This document shows, one piece after another, positions 9,462 through 19,580 of a DNA stretch of 64,000 nt. The translations under genes and the position numbers were made by a program. The stretch comes from Thermoflexus sp. (GTDB taxonomy: Bacteria; Chloroflexota; Anaerolineae; Aggregatilineales; Aggregatilineaceae). Each line of letters starts with the position of its first letter. The stretch's first letter is position 1. The notes beneath the pieces are model-generated. The model did not search any database. It saw nothing but the letters and a program-made list of their open reading frames with translations, and was not told the DNA's origin. The stretch is taken from the NCBI GenBank assembly GCA_020724465.1, contig DYGX01000009.1, forward strand, positions 124,001 to 188,000, read 5' to 3'.

Positions 9462-9662
9462 TCAGAGCCGGTCGTGCTCGGAGCCGGCCAGCATCTTGAC
9501 GATAGCCCCAATCAACTCCGGCCAGTTGCGGAAATACGCCACCTCGCCGGTCAGCGCGTGCCTGACCTTGCCGCGCCATTCGGCGCGCCCCTCGCCAAGC
9601 CGCTCGCGCCAGACGCGCACAAGAAAGAGATCGGAATGCGAGCGGTTGGCCTTGTGGTCCAT
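9462..9662 (-). CDS. Small conserved-looking protein, 66 aa
   Basis: A 66-residue protein starting at ATG 9662. The same frame stays open further upstream, but that extension is low-complexity and arginine-rich and looks like noise. The product has a compact core: DLFLVRVWRERLGEGRAEWRG, then KVRHALTGEVAYFRNWPELI. The arrangement of aromatic and Gly residues looks like a real small beta/alpha fold and resembles short orphan proteins I associate with Chloroflexota, often near BTAD-type regulators. It lies 107 nt upstream of the protease gene and 224 nt downstream of the BTAD regulator, on the same strand. Function unknown. Confidence 0.65.
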   Translation of the reverse strand: MDHKANRSHSDLFLVRVWRERLGEGRAEWRGKVRHALTGEVAYFRNWPELIGAIVKMLAGSEHDRL

Positions 9663-9886
9663 CGTCACTCCAGCAGCCCAGCCAGGGAGCGGGTTTCGCG
9701 CCCCGGGCACCACAGCACCACCCGCCCTGGTTGGATAATGGCTGACTGTAGCAAAGGGGGCGTTCCAAAAGCGTTTGGTGGCGGTTTTCACAGAACGGAT
9801 ACGGCGCCGCCAGCGGGGCGAGTGGGGAGTGTGCTGGAGCGCCTGCGAGGTGGTGTGCGCCCGCCCTTCCAGGCGCCTGCCCATCG

Positions 9887-12097
9887 CTAGCGAGCGCCGC
9901 GCAGCTTCGACAGTTTACGCTGCAGGCGGCGGCGCCCCGTGCGATTTCCAGGCTGCAACAGGGCGAGCGCCCGCTCGAATGCCTGGCGGGCGTCGGCGGG
10001 CCGGCTGATCTGCTCGCAGATATCGCCCAAACGCTCAAAGAGAGCGCTGGCACGCCGCGCGCCGCGCGACGCATCCGGCAGAGATACCGCCAGCGCACAC
10101 GCTCGATCGAGCAGCGCCGCCGCCTCCCCCGGCATGCCCGTCGCTTGGGCGTCGCCGGCGGCTTCGCAGTAAAAGCGCACGGCCAGGTCGGCACAGCCCG
10201 CCCCCTCGTAGTGTGCGGCGATCTGCCCGCTGACCGGGCCAGGCGCACCCGCGTGCAGCGCCCGGAGCGCCAGCGCCATCCGCCGGTGCAGCGCCGCACG
10301 CCGTACCGGCGGTATGTCGTCGTACAGCGCGTCGCGAACTATCCGGTGACTGAAGTGCGCGCGCGTGGATCCTTCTTCGCGGACTACCCGCTTGCGCTGC
10401 AGCTCGTCCAGGGCGCCCATAAACGCAGCTTCCGCCAGACCGCTTGCCTGCTGCACCACCGCGATTTCAAAGCGCTGCCCGGCGGTGGCCGCCAGGTCCG
10501 CCAGGTCGCGAGCCGCCGGAGACAGCGCCGCCAGCCGCGCCTCGATCGCCTGACGCAGGCGGGCCGGCAGCGGCAGTTCGCCTGCGACGCTGCGCCCGGC
10601 AACAGCCCGCGCCAGCTCCACGACGAACAGCGGATTACCCGCGCTCTCCTGACACACGCCGTCGCACACTGCCGGATCAAGCGCTGTGCCTGCCGTATGA
10701 CGGGCAAGCGCCAGCGTGTCGTCCCGGTCGAGCGGGGGCAGCACCAGATCGGCGATCTGATCGCGCCGGCGCAGTTCCGCGCACAGCGACCGCAGCGGCG
10801 GATTGTCGTCGAAATCCTCGCTGCGCGCCGCCGCCAGGATCAGATACGGCGCGCCCGGCCTGGCCCGCAGCAGGTAGGACAGCCAGTTGGCCGTGGCGAG
10901 ATCGCACCACTGCGCGTCGTCAACCACCAGCAGCAGCGGCGAGCTATCGTCGGGCAGCAGCGCGTGGACCAGCGCGTCGTAGAGGTGATGGCGCTGCCAG
11001 TCTTCGACCAGCGGGCGCGGGGGAGATAGCTCCGGGTCCTCGGCCAGCAATTCCGGCAGCAGGCGCGCGATCTCGCCACGCCAGACGCGCTCCAGAGGCG
11101 GCAACGGTCGCGCGCGCAGCCACCCCGCAACCGGCGCATAGGGCAGAGCGCCCTCGGCAGGGAAGCAGCGCGCCGCCAGCACCGGCACTCCCTGCCCCTG
11201 CACGTGCGCGGCGAACGCCTGGCAGAGCGCGGTTTTGCCCATGCCGGTTTCGCCCAGGATCAGCGCCAGATGCGGCCAGTGGTCCAGGGATGCCTGCCAG
11301 GCTCGCTCCAGGAATGCCCAGGCCTCAGCCCGACCGACCAGATGGGGCGCAGCGGGGCGGTTCGCCCCGGCTTCATGCGGCGCGGCCAGCAGTTCGTGAT
11401 ACAGCGCCTGAGTGGCCGGGCCGGGATCGACGCCCAGCTCGGCCTGAAGCCGGCCGGCACACACGCGATAGACCTGCAACGCCGCGGCGCGATCCTGGTT
11501 GAGCATGTGCAGGCGCATCAAGACGCGGTGGAGTTCCTCGTGCAGCGGCTCAAGCTGCAGCAAGCGCTGGGCGCTGCCGATCGCCGCGCGATAGTCGCCC
11601 GCGCGCTCCTGCCGGGCAAGCTGCTCCCACAGCACATCGATGTACACCTGGCGCAGCCGCTCCCGCTCCGCGATCAGCCAGTCGTCATAGCAATCCGGCA
11701 GCAGATCGCCGTGATAGATCTCAACCGCTTCTTCCAGCGCCCCGGCGGCGACGGCGGCCTCGAATTGCGCGACATCAAGGGCCACGCGGTCATCGGTGTT
11801 CCACTGAATGTGCTGCGCATCGATGGACAACAGCCGGTCGGCATCGGGCAGGCACTGGCGCAGGGCATGTAGCAAATGGCGCAGGTTCGTGCGCGCCTGG
11901 CTTTCCGAGGAATCTGGCCAGAGCAGGAAGGCCACATAGCCGCGCGGCTGCGGCGTGTCGCGGTGCAGCAGCAGAAAAGCCAGCAGGGATTTCAGGCGAG
12001 CGGTCAACAGGGAGGTTGCCGGACTCGTGTTGTAGACGAGCTGAAAACCGCCCAAAAGCCGGATCTGAAGCGTCTGCCGTGCTGCGCGTCGATGCAT
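9887..12097 (-). CDS. BTAD-domain transcriptional regulator with AAA ATPase (SARP/LAL-like)
   Basis: A 736-residue regulator. Residues about 10-95 form an OmpR-like winged helix (IRLLGGFQLVYN, then LLAFLLLHRD), followed by a bacterial transcriptional activator (BTAD) TPR region to about 250. Next comes a STAND/AAA_16 ATPase with Walker A GETGMGKT near 280 and Walker B LLLVVDDAQW near 390, then a helical repeat tail. Proteins of this architecture bind DNA and switch conformation with nucleotide and ligand. The likely targets are neighbouring genes, so it may control the protease/DUF6603 operon just downstream on the same strand, which is inference. It starts at ATG 12097. The opening codons lie within one copy of a 10-bp repeat described under findings. 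Confidence 0.9.
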   Translation of the reverse strand: MHRRAARQTLQIRLLGGFQLVYNTSPATSLLTARLKSLLAFLLLHRDTPQPRGYVAFLLWPDSSESQARTNLRHLLHALRQCLPDADRLLSIDAQHIQWNTDDRVALDVAQFEAAVAAGALEEAVEIYHGDLLPDCYDDWLIAERERLRQVYIDVLWEQLARQERAGDYRAAIGSAQRLLQLEPLHEELHRVLMRLHMLNQDRAAALQVYRVCAGRLQAELGVDPGPATQALYHELLAAPHEAGANRPAAPHLVGRAEAWAFLERAWQASLDHWPHLALILGETGMGKTALCQAFAAHVQGQGVPVLAARCFPAEGALPYAPVAGWLRARPLPPLERVWRGEIARLLPELLAEDPELSPPRPLVEDWQRHHLYDALVHALLPDDSSPLLLVVDDAQWCDLATANWLSYLLRARPGAPYLILAAARSEDFDDNPPLRSLCAELRRRDQIADLVLPPLDRDDTLALARHTAGTALDPAVCDGVCQESAGNPLFVVELARAVAGRSVAGELPLPARLRQAIEARLAALSPAARDLADLAATAGQRFEIAVVQQASGLAEAAFMGALDELQRKRVVREEGSTRAHFSHRIVRDALYDDIPPVRRAALHRRMALALRALHAGAPGPVSGQIAAHYEGAGCADLAVRFYCEAAGDAQATGMPGEAAALLDRACALAVSLPDASRGARRASALFERLGDICEQISRPADARQAFERALALLQPGNRTGRRRLQRKLSKLRGAR

Positions 12098-12234
12098 GGC
12101 CCGCCGGGTCGAACTGAAGCGAACGGTGTCATGAAGCGGCCGGGCGATCGGCGGGACAGGCCCACCCCTCGATACCGTCTGAGCCGTCTCGATGCATGTC
12201 GAAACGCACCAGCGACCGGCATCTGAGTTTTTGT

Positions 12235-12240
12235 ATTATA
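12235..12240 (-). promoter_or_regulatory. Candidate -10 element (TATAAT) upstream of the BTAD regulator
   Basis: A perfect TATAAT reads on the minus strand inside the AT-rich part of the 244-bp gap between the regulator and the lactonase gene. No convincing -35 lies 16-18 bp upstream. The hexamer is also part of the short palindrome GTATTATAC. The start codon is about 140 bp downstream, so the leader would be long. Confidence 0.35.
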
Positions 12241-12341
12241 CATCGTTTTTATTCGCCGTTGCAGGCACGCAGGTCCTGGTCCGGCGCAGGCAGAGATCAA
12301 CAGTGGAGAAAAGCAGGCGGGCGTGCCCCGGAAACGCCCGC

Positions 12342-13205
12342 TCAGCCGAGGAACTCCGGCTCCAGCAGCCCGCGCGCCCCCGGGTCCAGCCGCAATACGC
12401 GACCGGCGAAGGGCTGGTGCGCGGGGTTGCCCTTTTTCACCGGGCTGCTAGCGGATGTGACGAACAACTCATCGAGCGCCTCGCCGCCAAAGGCACAGCT
12501 TGTCGGAAACTCGACCGGGAGCCGGATGACGCGCTCCAGCTTCCCGGCGGGGTCATAACGCTGGATGCACCACCCGCCCCATCGCACACTCCACACAAAC
12601 CCGTCGCGGTCGACCGCCAGACCGTCGGGCACGCCCGGCTCGTCGCTGCTGTCGACAAAGACGCGCCGGTTTTCGATGGTTCCGCTCGCCAGGTCGAAAT
12701 CGAACGCGTAGATCTGGCGCGGAGTCGAATCGGTAAAATAGAGAATGCGGTTGGCCGGGTCCCATCCGATGCCGTTGGCGATATCGACGCCGCTCACCAT
12801 GCGCGTGATCGTCCGGTCAGGATCGAGCCGGTAGAGCGCGCTGTCATACGACTGGCCATAGGTGCCCGCCCAGAAGCGCCCGGCGCGGTCAACCGCGCCA
12901 TCGTTGAAGCGGGCGTCCGGCTTGTCGGCTTCGGGGTCGCCGATGTATTCCAGGGGACCGCCCGGCTGCCACAGCGCGAACCCCCACCGGGTGGCAAGCA
13001 CGAATCCGCCGCGTTGCCGCAGCGCGATACAGCCGACCTCGCAGGGCATCTCGAACGACTGGCCTTCCCCGCTCGTCGGGTCCCGGCGATGAATGCGGTG
13101 TCCTTCGATATCAGTCCAGTACAAAGCCTGCTCGCGCGGGTCCCAGAGCGGGCCTTCGCCCAGCAGACACACCATGTCACCCAAAGTCTCGATGCCGTCG
13201 GTCAT
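12342..13205 (-). CDS. SMP-30/gluconolactonase-like sugar lactonase
   Basis: A 287-residue six-bladed propeller enzyme of the SMP-30/LRE family, which hydrolyses sugar-acid lactones in the cytoplasm. The opening motif LGEGPLWD gives the metal ligand Glu17. Asn101 (RFNDG), Asn144 (IANGIGW) and Asp194 (VPDGLAVD) match the other expected ligand or active-site positions, so the enzyme should be active. The ATG at 13205 has AGGAAGAG about 8 nt upstream. It follows mrpG by 45 nt on the same strand and may be read through from the antiporter operon, although functionally it belongs with the sugar genes elsewhere in the window. Substrate unknown. Confidence 0.9.
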   Translation of the reverse strand: MTDGIETLGDMVCLLGEGPLWDPREQALYWTDIEGHRIHRRDPTSGEGQSFEMPCEVGCIALRQRGGFVLATRWGFALWQPGGPLEYIGDPEADKPDARFNDGAVDRAGRFWAGTYGQSYDSALYRLDPDRTITRMVSGVDIANGIGWDPANRILYFTDSTPRQIYAFDFDLASGTIENRRVFVDSSDEPGVPDGLAVDRDGFVWSVRWGGWCIQRYDPAGKLERVIRLPVEFPTSCAFGGEALDELFVTSASSPVKKGNPAHQPFAGRVLRLDPGARGLLEPEFLG

Positions 13206-13250
13206 GTGCGGTCTCTTCCTGCCGCCGTCGCGGCGCCGATGCGGCCGGCG

Positions 13251-13658
13251 CTAGGATGGCTCGGCCTCGCCAGCCGGCTCGTTCGAGGCGGGCTGGATAT
13301 CACGGCTTTCCAGCCTGTGTGTCACCAGGTTGTAACGCCCGGCCAGCTCGTCGATCAAGGTTGCGTCGGCTAGCTTGACGCCCTGAAAATAGCCCGCGCG
13401 GCCCAGCATGTGCGCGGCAACCGGCGCGGTCAGCAGCAGAAAGACAATCGTCGCCAGAGCGCGGCTGGTTACGCCGGTTTCACCGAAGTAGACCGCCACC
13501 GCGATTAGAATCGAGCCGGTGCCCAGTGTGGCGGCCTTGGTGGTGGCGGACATGCGCAGGAACAGATCTGGCATCCGCAGCAGGCCGACCGCCGCCACAA
13601 GCATGAACAGCGCACCGATCAGCATCAACCCGCCGGTCAGCACATCCAGCACCGTCAC
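13251..13658 (-). CDS. mrpG: Mrp Na+/H+ antiporter subunit G
   Basis: A 135-residue membrane protein with three hydrophobic segments. It has the PhaG/MnhG signature region LLRMPDLFLRMSATTKAATLG, in which the Met-Pro-Asp and Thr-Lys-Ala elements are typical. The C-terminal 30 residues are hydrophilic and acidic. The start codon is GTG 13658, overlapping the mrpF stop as GTGA. It is the last gene of the seven-gene operon and is needed for a functional Mrp complex in the systems studied. Confidence 0.92.
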   Translation of the reverse strand: MTVLDVLTGGLMLIGALFMLVAAVGLLRMPDLFLRMSATTKAATLGTGSILIAVAVYFGETGVTSRALATIVFLLLTAPVAAHMLGRAGYFQGVKLADATLIDELAGRYNLVTHRLESRDIQPASNEPAGEAEPS

Positions 13659-13924
13659 ACTCTCCGTTCAATGTAGTAGGCAAATGCCACCGTTCCTAAA
13701 AACGAGATGAGCGCCAGCGCGATCGCGACATCCAGGAATTCCGCGTGATCTGTCGCGATGGCATAGGTCCCCATGATCCCGATCCCCAGCGTGTTCATCA
13801 CGTCCAGCGCCACCACGCGGTCGGGCAGGCTCGGGCCGCGCAGCAGACGGACAAATGCCAGCGCCGCTGCCACCACAAGAATCGGGAGAATGACGAACAG
13901 CGCAAACTCTTCCAGGCTCATCAT
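13655..13924 (-). CDS. mrpF: Mrp Na+/H+ antiporter subunit F
   Basis: An 89-residue protein with three membrane helices and the MnhF/PhaF core LLRGPSLPDRVVALDVMN. The same frame stays open further upstream, inside mrpE. I place the start at ATG 13924 because it overlaps the mrpE stop as ATGA, exactly as at the other junctions in this operon, and because the length then matches the family. A second ATG follows immediately. Confidence 0.92.
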   Translation of the reverse strand: MMSLEEFALFVILPILVVAAALAFVRLLRGPSLPDRVVALDVMNTLGIGIMGTYAIATDHAEFLDVAIALALISFLGTVAFAYYIERRV

Positions 13925-14394
13925 CGCAGGATCTCCATCACACGGCGCTCGAACCCCTGCTTGATGCGCGACCGGAACGCGTCCAGATCGTCCACGAACA
14001 TCGTATGCACGTACATCACGCTGCGGTCGTGCGAGACATCCAGATAAAGCGTGCCCGGAGTGAGCGTGATCAGATTGCCCAGCAGTGTGATCGCCGTGTC
14101 GGACCGCACATCGAGTGGGATGGCGACCACCGCCGGGGAAATAGACAGCCGCGGCGAGAGTACCACCACCAGCACGCGGATGTTCGCCACCACAAGCTCG
14201 GCCAGGAAAAACAGCACGAACTCCAGCACCTGCACCACCTTGCTGAAGTAGTTGGTTGGCGGGCGCAGGCGCTGCGTGAACCACAGCAGGCTAAACCCCA
14301 GCGCAAACCCGAAGAGGAAGTTGACCGGGGTAAAGGTGCCCGTCAGCGCGATCCACGCCAGGGCGAGAAGCGTGTTCATCAGAAAGAGTCTCAT
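13921..14394 (-). CDS. mrpE: Mrp Na+/H+ antiporter subunit E
   Basis: A 157-residue protein with N-terminal membrane helices and a soluble C-terminal domain containing the MnhE hallmark [15 protein letters not shown], followed by YVHTMFVDD. It overlaps mrpD by 4 nt upstream and mrpF by 4 nt downstream, so the subunits are translationally coupled. Confidence 0.93.
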   Translation of the reverse strand: MRLFLMNTLLALAWIALTGTFTPVNFLFGFALGFSLLWFTQRLRPPTNYFSKVVQVLEFVLFFLAELVVANIRVLVVVLSPRLSISPAVVAIPLDVRSDTAITLLGNLITLTPGTLYLDVSHDRSVMYVHTMFVDDLDAFRSRIKQGFERRVMEILR

Positions 14395-15887
14395 GCGGCG
14401 CCTCTCAGTACAGCCTCGATATAGCCGGCGGGGTTGAGCAATTGGGCCGCGGCATCTCTTGCCAGCGCCAGCATCGGCTCGGCCCCGATCCCAAGAATCA
14501 CACTGAGCGCGGCCAGGGCTATCACCGGCACAACCAGCTCGCGCCGGTGGCGCAGCGGGGCAAATGGCCGGTCGGGGTCCGGCCGGTCTTTCCAGAACGC
14601 CTCGGCCCAGATCTTCGTCATCGAGAACAGCGTCAGCATACTGACCCCCAACGATACCGCCACGATGAGGTACTCGGTCGTCTCCAGGCCCGCGCGCACC
14701 AGCGCCAGCTTGGCCCAGAAGCCCGACAGCGGTGGCAGCCCGGCCAGCGCCATGGCCGGGACAAAGAACAGCAGCGCCAGCCCCGGCCGGGCGCGGTACA
14801 GACCGCCGAGGTGCTTCAGGTCATAGCTGCCCGCCACCCGCTGGACGATCCCGCTGACCAGAAACAGCGCCGACTTGGCGATGATGACATGCACCATGAA
14901 GTAGATCGTCCCCGTCAGCGCCAGCTCGGTATACAGGCCCAGCCCCATCAGCAGATAGCCGATCTGGCTGATGATGTGAAAAGACAGCAGGCGCCGGACC
15001 TCGGTCTGAGCCACGGCGCCAAGCACGCCGGTCACCATCGTAAACCCGGCGATAATCAGCATCAGCGTGTGGGTGTAGTCGATGTCCTGCACGAAAATGA
15101 GCGTGAAGATCCGCACCAGCGCATAGACGCCCACCTTGGTCAGCAGGCCGGAGAACAACGCCGTGATCGCAATCGGCGGCGTGTGGTACGACGCCGGCAG
15201 CCAGAAGAAAAGGGGGAACAAGCCGGCTTTGATCCCAAACGCGACCATAAACATCACGGCCAGCACCGTCGCCAGCCCAGAATCCACCGCGCCGTTGCTG
15301 AGCCGAACCGACAGGTCCGCCATGTTCAGCGTGCCTGCCAAGTTGTAAAGAATGCCCACCGAAGTCAGGAACAACGCAGAAGACATCAAGTTAAGCGTGA
15401 CATATTTCAGCGCGCCCTCAAGCTGCTGGCGATGGCCGCCCAGCGCCATGAGCACAAACGACGCGATCAGCATCACCTCGAACCAGACATAGAGGTTGAA
15501 CATATCCCCGGTGAGGAACGCGCCTGTCACGCCCATGAGCAGGGTGTGCAACAGCGGATAATACCCGAAAGATTCGCGCCGGGCGTCGATGCTGCCCAGC
15601 GAGTACACGGCGACGATCAGCCCCATCAATCCCGTCATGACCACCATGATCGCGCTGAACAGATCCGCCACCACAGTGATGCCGAACGGCGCGGGCCAGT
15701 TTCCGATCTGAGTCGCCTGGATGCCTTCGCGCCACACGGCGACCAGCAGCGCGATCCCGGCCAGCGGATGAGCGATCCCGCCCATCACGTTCAGCCGGCG
15801 CTGAATCGCCCGGTTGTGCCAGAAGATCAGCGCGCTAACGGCCGTCAGAAACGGAATGAGGATCGGCAGCAGAAGCAGGACGTTCAT
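14391..15887 (-). CDS. mrpD: Mrp Na+/H+ antiporter subunit D (NuoL/M/N-like)
   Basis: A 498-residue polytopic protein of the proton-conducting membrane transporter family, homologous to complex I subunits NuoL/M/N. The key lysine region [20 protein letters not shown] is present, as are the conserved acidic residue in a membrane helix ([13 protein letters not shown]) and the [14 protein letters not shown] segment. It is expected to form one of the two ion-translocating modules of the Mrp complex together with subunit A. ATG start, with 4-nt overlaps at both ends. Confidence 0.95.
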   Translation of the reverse strand: MNVLLLLPILIPFLTAVSALIFWHNRAIQRRLNVMGGIAHPLAGIALLVAVWREGIQATQIGNWPAPFGITVVADLFSAIMVVMTGLMGLIVAVYSLGSIDARRESFGYYPLLHTLLMGVTGAFLTGDMFNLYVWFEVMLIASFVLMALGGHRQQLEGALKYVTLNLMSSALFLTSVGILYNLAGTLNMADLSVRLSNGAVDSGLATVLAVMFMVAFGIKAGLFPLFFWLPASYHTPPIAITALFSGLLTKVGVYALVRIFTLIFVQDIDYTHTLMLIIAGFTMVTGVLGAVAQTEVRRLLSFHIISQIGYLLMGLGLYTELALTGTIYFMVHVIIAKSALFLVSGIVQRVAGSYDLKHLGGLYRARPGLALLFFVPAMALAGLPPLSGFWAKLALVRAGLETTEYLIVAVSLGVSMLTLFSMTKIWAEAFWKDRPDPDRPFAPLRHRRELVVPVIALAALSVILGIGAEPMLALARDAAAQLLNPAGYIEAVLRGAA

Positions 15888-16273
15888 GAACCCCTCCGCG
15901 ACATGTCCGGCAGCTTCAGCTTTCCGCTCTGCTCGGTCGACGTGATCGCATCCAGGTCATCCGTCTGCGTCGACTGGTAGGTGCGCTTGAACAGCACGAG
16001 TGTAAACGCCTGGACACCGAACCCGATCACGATTGCGGTGAGGATCAGAGCCTGGGGCAGCGGGTCGGCAAACGGCTCGACGGGCTGCACCGCCCCTTCG
16101 GGGACGATGGGCGGCGCGCCGCGTGTCACACCGTTGATGGTGAAAATAAGCAGGTTCGACCCGTACGCCAGCAGCGCCAGCCCGATCACCAGCTTCACGA
16201 TGCTGCGGCGCATCATCATATATAGCCCGGTCGCGTAGAGCGTCCCGATCACCACAGCCAGCAGCACTTCCAT
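15884..16273 (-). CDS. mrpC: Mrp Na+/H+ antiporter subunit C (NuoK-like)
   Basis: A 129-residue protein with three membrane helices, homologous to complex I NuoK. The core includes [13 protein letters not shown] and the conserved [20 protein letters not shown]. It lies 2 nt after mrpB and overlaps mrpD by 4 nt. Its last 30 residues are hydrophilic, slightly longer than usual. Confidence 0.94.
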   Translation of the reverse strand: MEVLLAVVIGTLYATGLYMMMRRSIVKLVIGLALLAYGSNLLIFTINGVTRGAPPIVPEGAVQPVEPFADPLPQALILTAIVIGFGVQAFTLVLFKRTYQSTQTDDLDAITSTEQSGKLKLPDMSRRGS

Positions 16274-16275
16274 CG

Positions 16276-16698
16276 CTATTCCTCCCCCTCAGCCAGCGCG
16301 AAGATGATGGTCAGGGTCACCCCTACCACGACCAGGTAAACGCCGATGTCGAACAACAGCGGCGTGCCCAGCTTGCCGACCACCGGAAAATCGCGCGTGG
16401 ACCACTGCGCGGTCATGAACACGCCGCTCGCCAGCAGCCCGATGATCCCGCTGATGCCCGCCACCAACAGCCCGACGCCGATCAGGCGTCGCGGGCTGAT
16501 CATCAGCAGCTCCCTGGCCGACTTCACGCCGCAGCCAATGGCGTAGAGAACGAACGCGGTCGAGGCGACCAGCCCGCCCACAAACCCGCCGCCCGGCTCG
16601 TTGTGTCCGCGCAGCAGGGCAAAGAGCGAAAACAAGAGCAGAAGCGGGAGCAAATAGCGGGTTGCCGTCCGCAGAATAACCGAGTCCATCCGGCTCAC
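16276..16698 (-). CDS. mrpB: Mrp Na+/H+ antiporter subunit B
   Basis: A 140-residue membrane protein with the MnhB signature [20 protein letters not shown] after a first helix. It overlaps the 3' end of mrpA by 4 nt. MrpA-type subunits usually end in domains related to MbhE and MnhB. Here subunit B is a separate gene, which is the classical seven-gene layout. Confidence 0.94.
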   Translation of the reverse strand: MSRMDSVILRTATRYLLPLLLLFSLFALLRGHNEPGGGFVGGLVASTAFVLYAIGCGVKSARELLMISPRRLIGVGLLVAGISGIIGLLASGVFMTAQWSTRDFPVVGKLGTPLLFDIGVYLVVVGVTLTIIFALAEGEE

Positions 16699-19088
16699 CT
16701 CCCGGAGTCCGCCGCTTGAGGTTCGGCTGGCGGGTCCGCTTCCGCCATCGCGCTGAGTTCTACCGTGGCGCGCGTCTCCGGCAACGCCTCGCGGCGTTCG
16801 CGTTCGGGACGCAGGCGCATCAGCGCATAGACGCCTGCCGCGGCGACCGACAGCACGATGATCTCGCCCAATGTGTCAAAAGCGCGAAAATCCACCAGGA
16901 TGACGTTGACGATGTTGCGGCCCTTCGCCAGGAGCACGCTGTTCTCGCTGAAGAATGTGGTGACGTGCCGGCGCGATGTGTCGGCGGTCAGGATCAGCAC
17001 CAGAGACGTCATGAGCACGCCCGCGCTGGCCGCGATCAGCGCGTCGCGCAGCCGCGCCGCCCGGTTGGTCAGCGTGGCAAAGCGCGGCAGGCGATAGATG
17101 ACCAGGACAAAGAGCACCACCGTCAGCGTTTCGATCGAAAACTGGGTCATCGCCAGATCCGGCGCGCCGAACATAATGTAGAGCAGCGAGACGCCATAGC
17201 CGACGGTCGCCAGCGCCAGAACCGCCGCCAGGCGCGATTGCACCTGCGTCACAACGATGGCAGCAACCACGATCAGGGCAACCACGACGATCTCATAGAA
17301 CCGCGCGTCGGGCAGGCGCCAGACCCCCTCGATGTCGGCTCGCGTCAGCAACGTGTAGCCCGTCAGCGCGACGGTCGTCAGCACAATCGTCATCAGATAG
17401 ACGCGCAGATACCCGTTTTGAAGGATGCGCGTCTGGCGATCCGCCGTCCACAGCATACCGCCCAGCAGCACGCGATAGCCGCGCTCCGGGCCGACGCGCG
17501 CCCCCAGATCGACTCGATCCGCCCACGGCTGCAGCGGCACACGCAGAGCATACACGGCCAGGCCCGCCGCCACCGTGAGAAGGCTCAGCAGAAGCACAAC
17601 GTTCAGGCCGGGCCACAGCTCCAGCTCGATCTCCGCCGCGTGGTTCAGCGTGGCTTCCACGGCGGTGCGAATCCCGTATTCCGCCACCCAGGACGGAACA
17701 AAGGCAAACAGCACGCCCAGCCCGGCCAGCACCACCGGCCCCAACAACATGCTCGGCGGCGCCTCGTGCGGGTGCTTTGGCGTCTCAAGTCGTGCCCCGA
17801 AGAATGGTTTGAGGCTGACCAGTGCGGCAGCGGTGACCATGAATACGCTGCCGGTCACAGCCGCAGCGGTCAGCGGCCCGGCCAGGTCCGGCGCGTCGTA
17901 TGCGGCCTTGTAGAACACCTCTTTGCTGATGAACCCGAACAGCGGCGGCAGCCCGGCCATCGACGCCGCCCCCAGCAGCGCCGCCGTGCCGGTCCAGGGC
18001 ATGGCGCGCCACAGCCCGCCCAGCCGGGTGACATCGCGCGTGCCCGTCTCGTGATCGAGCGCACCCGCCACCAAAAACAGCGTGCCTTTGTACAGCGAGT
18101 GTGCCAGCAGCACAGTCAGCGCTGCCTTGACCGCGTACTCCGTGCCGATGCCCAGCAGAAACACAAGCATGCCTAGCGCGCTGACGGTCGAATAGGCCAG
18201 AATGCGCTTGAGGTCCACCTGCCGCCAGGCGACATACGCGCCCAGCACCATCGTCACGCCGCCTACCGCCGTCACGCTGATCTGCCAGGCGTCCGTGCCG
18301 CCCAGCACCGGACTCAGCCGCGCCAGCAGGTAGATGCCGGCTTTGACCATCGTGGCGGAGTGCAGATAGGCGCTGACAGGTGTGGGGGCGGCCATTGCCC
18401 CCGGAAGCCAGAAATGAAACGGGAACTGGGCAGATTTGGTAAACGCGCCGAGCAGCACCAGGACGAGGATCGCGCCGTACAGGCTGCTCGACTGCGCGGC
18501 CTGTGGCTGCGTCACCATCTCGCTGATCGTATAGGTGCCCGTGGCCTGCCCCAGCAGAACCAGCCCGGCCAGCATCGCCAGCCCGCCGGTTCCGGTCACC
18601 AGCAGAGCTTGCAGCGCCGAGGCGCGCGAGTCCGCTTCGCTGTGATAGAACCCGATCAAGAGGTACGAACTGATGCTGGTCAGCTCCCAGAAGACAAACA
18701 GGGTGATCAGGTTATCGGCCAGCACCACGCCGAGCATCGCGCCCATGAACATCAGCACGTAGGCGTAGAAGCGGCCGAGCTGGGGATCGCCCTTCAGGTA
18801 GCCGCCGCCATAGATGATGACCAGCGCGCCGACGCCGCTGATAATCAGCGCGAACAGCGCCCCCAGACCGTCCAGCCGGAACGCCAGATCAGTTCCCAAC
18901 GAGGACACCCACGCGTAAACCGCGCTGAACGTCTCTCCGCCGGCAAGGCGCTCCAGGTGCGCGCCGAAATACAGCGTGAGACCTGCCGGCACGAGTGCAA
19001 TCAGCCACCCGGCCCAACCGCGGGCGGCGCGATGTATCCAGGGGGCAAATAATGCGGCGATGAATCCGGCCAGAACCGCCCCAATCAT
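16695..19088 (-). CDS. mrpA: Mrp Na+/H+ antiporter subunit A (NuoL-like)
   Basis: A 797-residue polytopic protein, the normal length for MrpA (about 800). The NuoL-like core has [20 protein letters not shown], the lysine helix [19 protein letters not shown] and [17 protein letters not shown]. The C-terminal 300 residues hold the extra helices typical of MrpA, including [20 protein letters not shown]. The complex exchanges cytoplasmic Na+ for external H+ and supports pH and sodium homeostasis. The ATG at 19088 is preceded by AAGGAGAG at good spacing. It is the first gene of the operon, with its promoter in the gap to the SorC regulator. Confidence 0.96.
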   Translation of the reverse strand: MIGAVLAGFIAALFAPWIHRAARGWAGWLIALVPAGLTLYFGAHLERLAGGETFSAVYAWVSSLGTDLAFRLDGLGALFALIISGVGALVIIYGGGYLKGDPQLGRFYAYVLMFMGAMLGVVLADNLITLFVFWELTSISSYLLIGFYHSEADSRASALQALLVTGTGGLAMLAGLVLLGQATGTYTISEMVTQPQAAQSSSLYGAILVLVLLGAFTKSAQFPFHFWLPGAMAAPTPVSAYLHSATMVKAGIYLLARLSPVLGGTDAWQISVTAVGGVTMVLGAYVAWRQVDLKRILAYSTVSALGMLVFLLGIGTEYAVKAALTVLLAHSLYKGTLFLVAGALDHETGTRDVTRLGGLWRAMPWTGTAALLGAASMAGLPPLFGFISKEVFYKAAYDAPDLAGPLTAAAVTGSVFMVTAAALVSLKPFFGARLETPKHPHEAPPSMLLGPVVLAGLGVLFAFVPSWVAEYGIRTAVEATLNHAAEIELELWPGLNVVLLLSLLTVAAGLAVYALRVPLQPWADRVDLGARVGPERGYRVLLGGMLWTADRQTRILQNGYLRVYLMTIVLTTVALTGYTLLTRADIEGVWRLPDARFYEIVVVALIVVAAIVVTQVQSRLAAVLALATVGYGVSLLYIMFGAPDLAMTQFSIETLTVVLFVLVIYRLPRFATLTNRAARLRDALIAASAGVLMTSLVLILTADTSRRHVTTFFSENSVLLAKGRNIVNVILVDFRAFDTLGEIIVLSVAAAGVYALMRLRPERERREALPETRATVELSAMAEADPPAEPQAADSGR

Positions 19089-19526
19089 GCGAACTCTCCT
19101 TGCCGCGCTTGCCTGGGATTAACCCTGGGCGAAAAAGGCGTGTATATAGCACAAAGGCTTGCTATCGCTGGTGATTATAAAATCTCTCAGATGCTGTTGT
19201 GTTAGAAAATCACAAGACTGATTTCGAGTTTTACCGGTCGCGCGCCCACAGCGGACGTGCAGCGGCGGGACTCGGCGCAGAAATGAAGCAGCACGGGCAG
19301 CGAAAGCCGCAGGAACGCACACTTGGATTATAACCAAAGCGCACGTCCTCCCGGCAACCCCGGGTCCCTGGCGCGCCAAAACCAGGGGTTGAGTAAAATA
19401 GGGACAGGCACCGCTCAGGAGGTGCGGCGCGAATCACATCTGCCGGCTCATGCCGCCGGAGCAAGACGCTGCTGAATACATTTCGAAGGGTGCGTCGAAG
19501 TGCCACCGGCTGGCGATTTCGACGGC
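19089..19526. other. Intergenic region between mrpA and the SorC promoter
   Basis: About 440 bp between two divergent transcription units. The part next to mrpA (19140-19230) is AT-rich and holds the candidate mrp promoter. The remainder is GC-rich and short frames in it look like chance. I see no RNA gene or repeat here. Confidence 0.5.
19174..19179 (-). promoter_or_regulatory. Candidate -10 element (TATAAT) for the mrp operon
   Basis: A perfect TATAAT on the minus strand, about 85 bp upstream of the mrpA start, in the only AT-rich stretch there. A second TATATA lies about 30 bp closer to the gene. I see no good -35 hexamer at 16-18 bp, so this is a candidate only. Confidence 0.4.
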
Positions 19527-19555
19527 TTGACAGCGCGCCAGAAACCGGGTATGCT
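19527..19555 (+). promoter_or_regulatory. Sigma-70-type promoter for the SorC/sugar operon
   Basis: A perfect -35 TTGACA (19527-19532), a spacer of exactly 17 bp and the -10 hexamer TATGCT (19550-19555). Transcription would start near 19562, about 50 nt before the regulator's ATG. This is the best promoter match in the window. Confidence 0.75.
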
Positions 19556-19580
19556 GTAACCGTGCATGGAATTTGATCCT

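Noticed and set aside
9765-9778. CCAAAAGCGTTTGG as a third LacI operator
   Set aside because: The core AAGCGTTTGG also occurs inside coding sequence (near 5007 and at 47351), where it simply encodes common residues. It has no LacI gene nearby, so it is probably chance.
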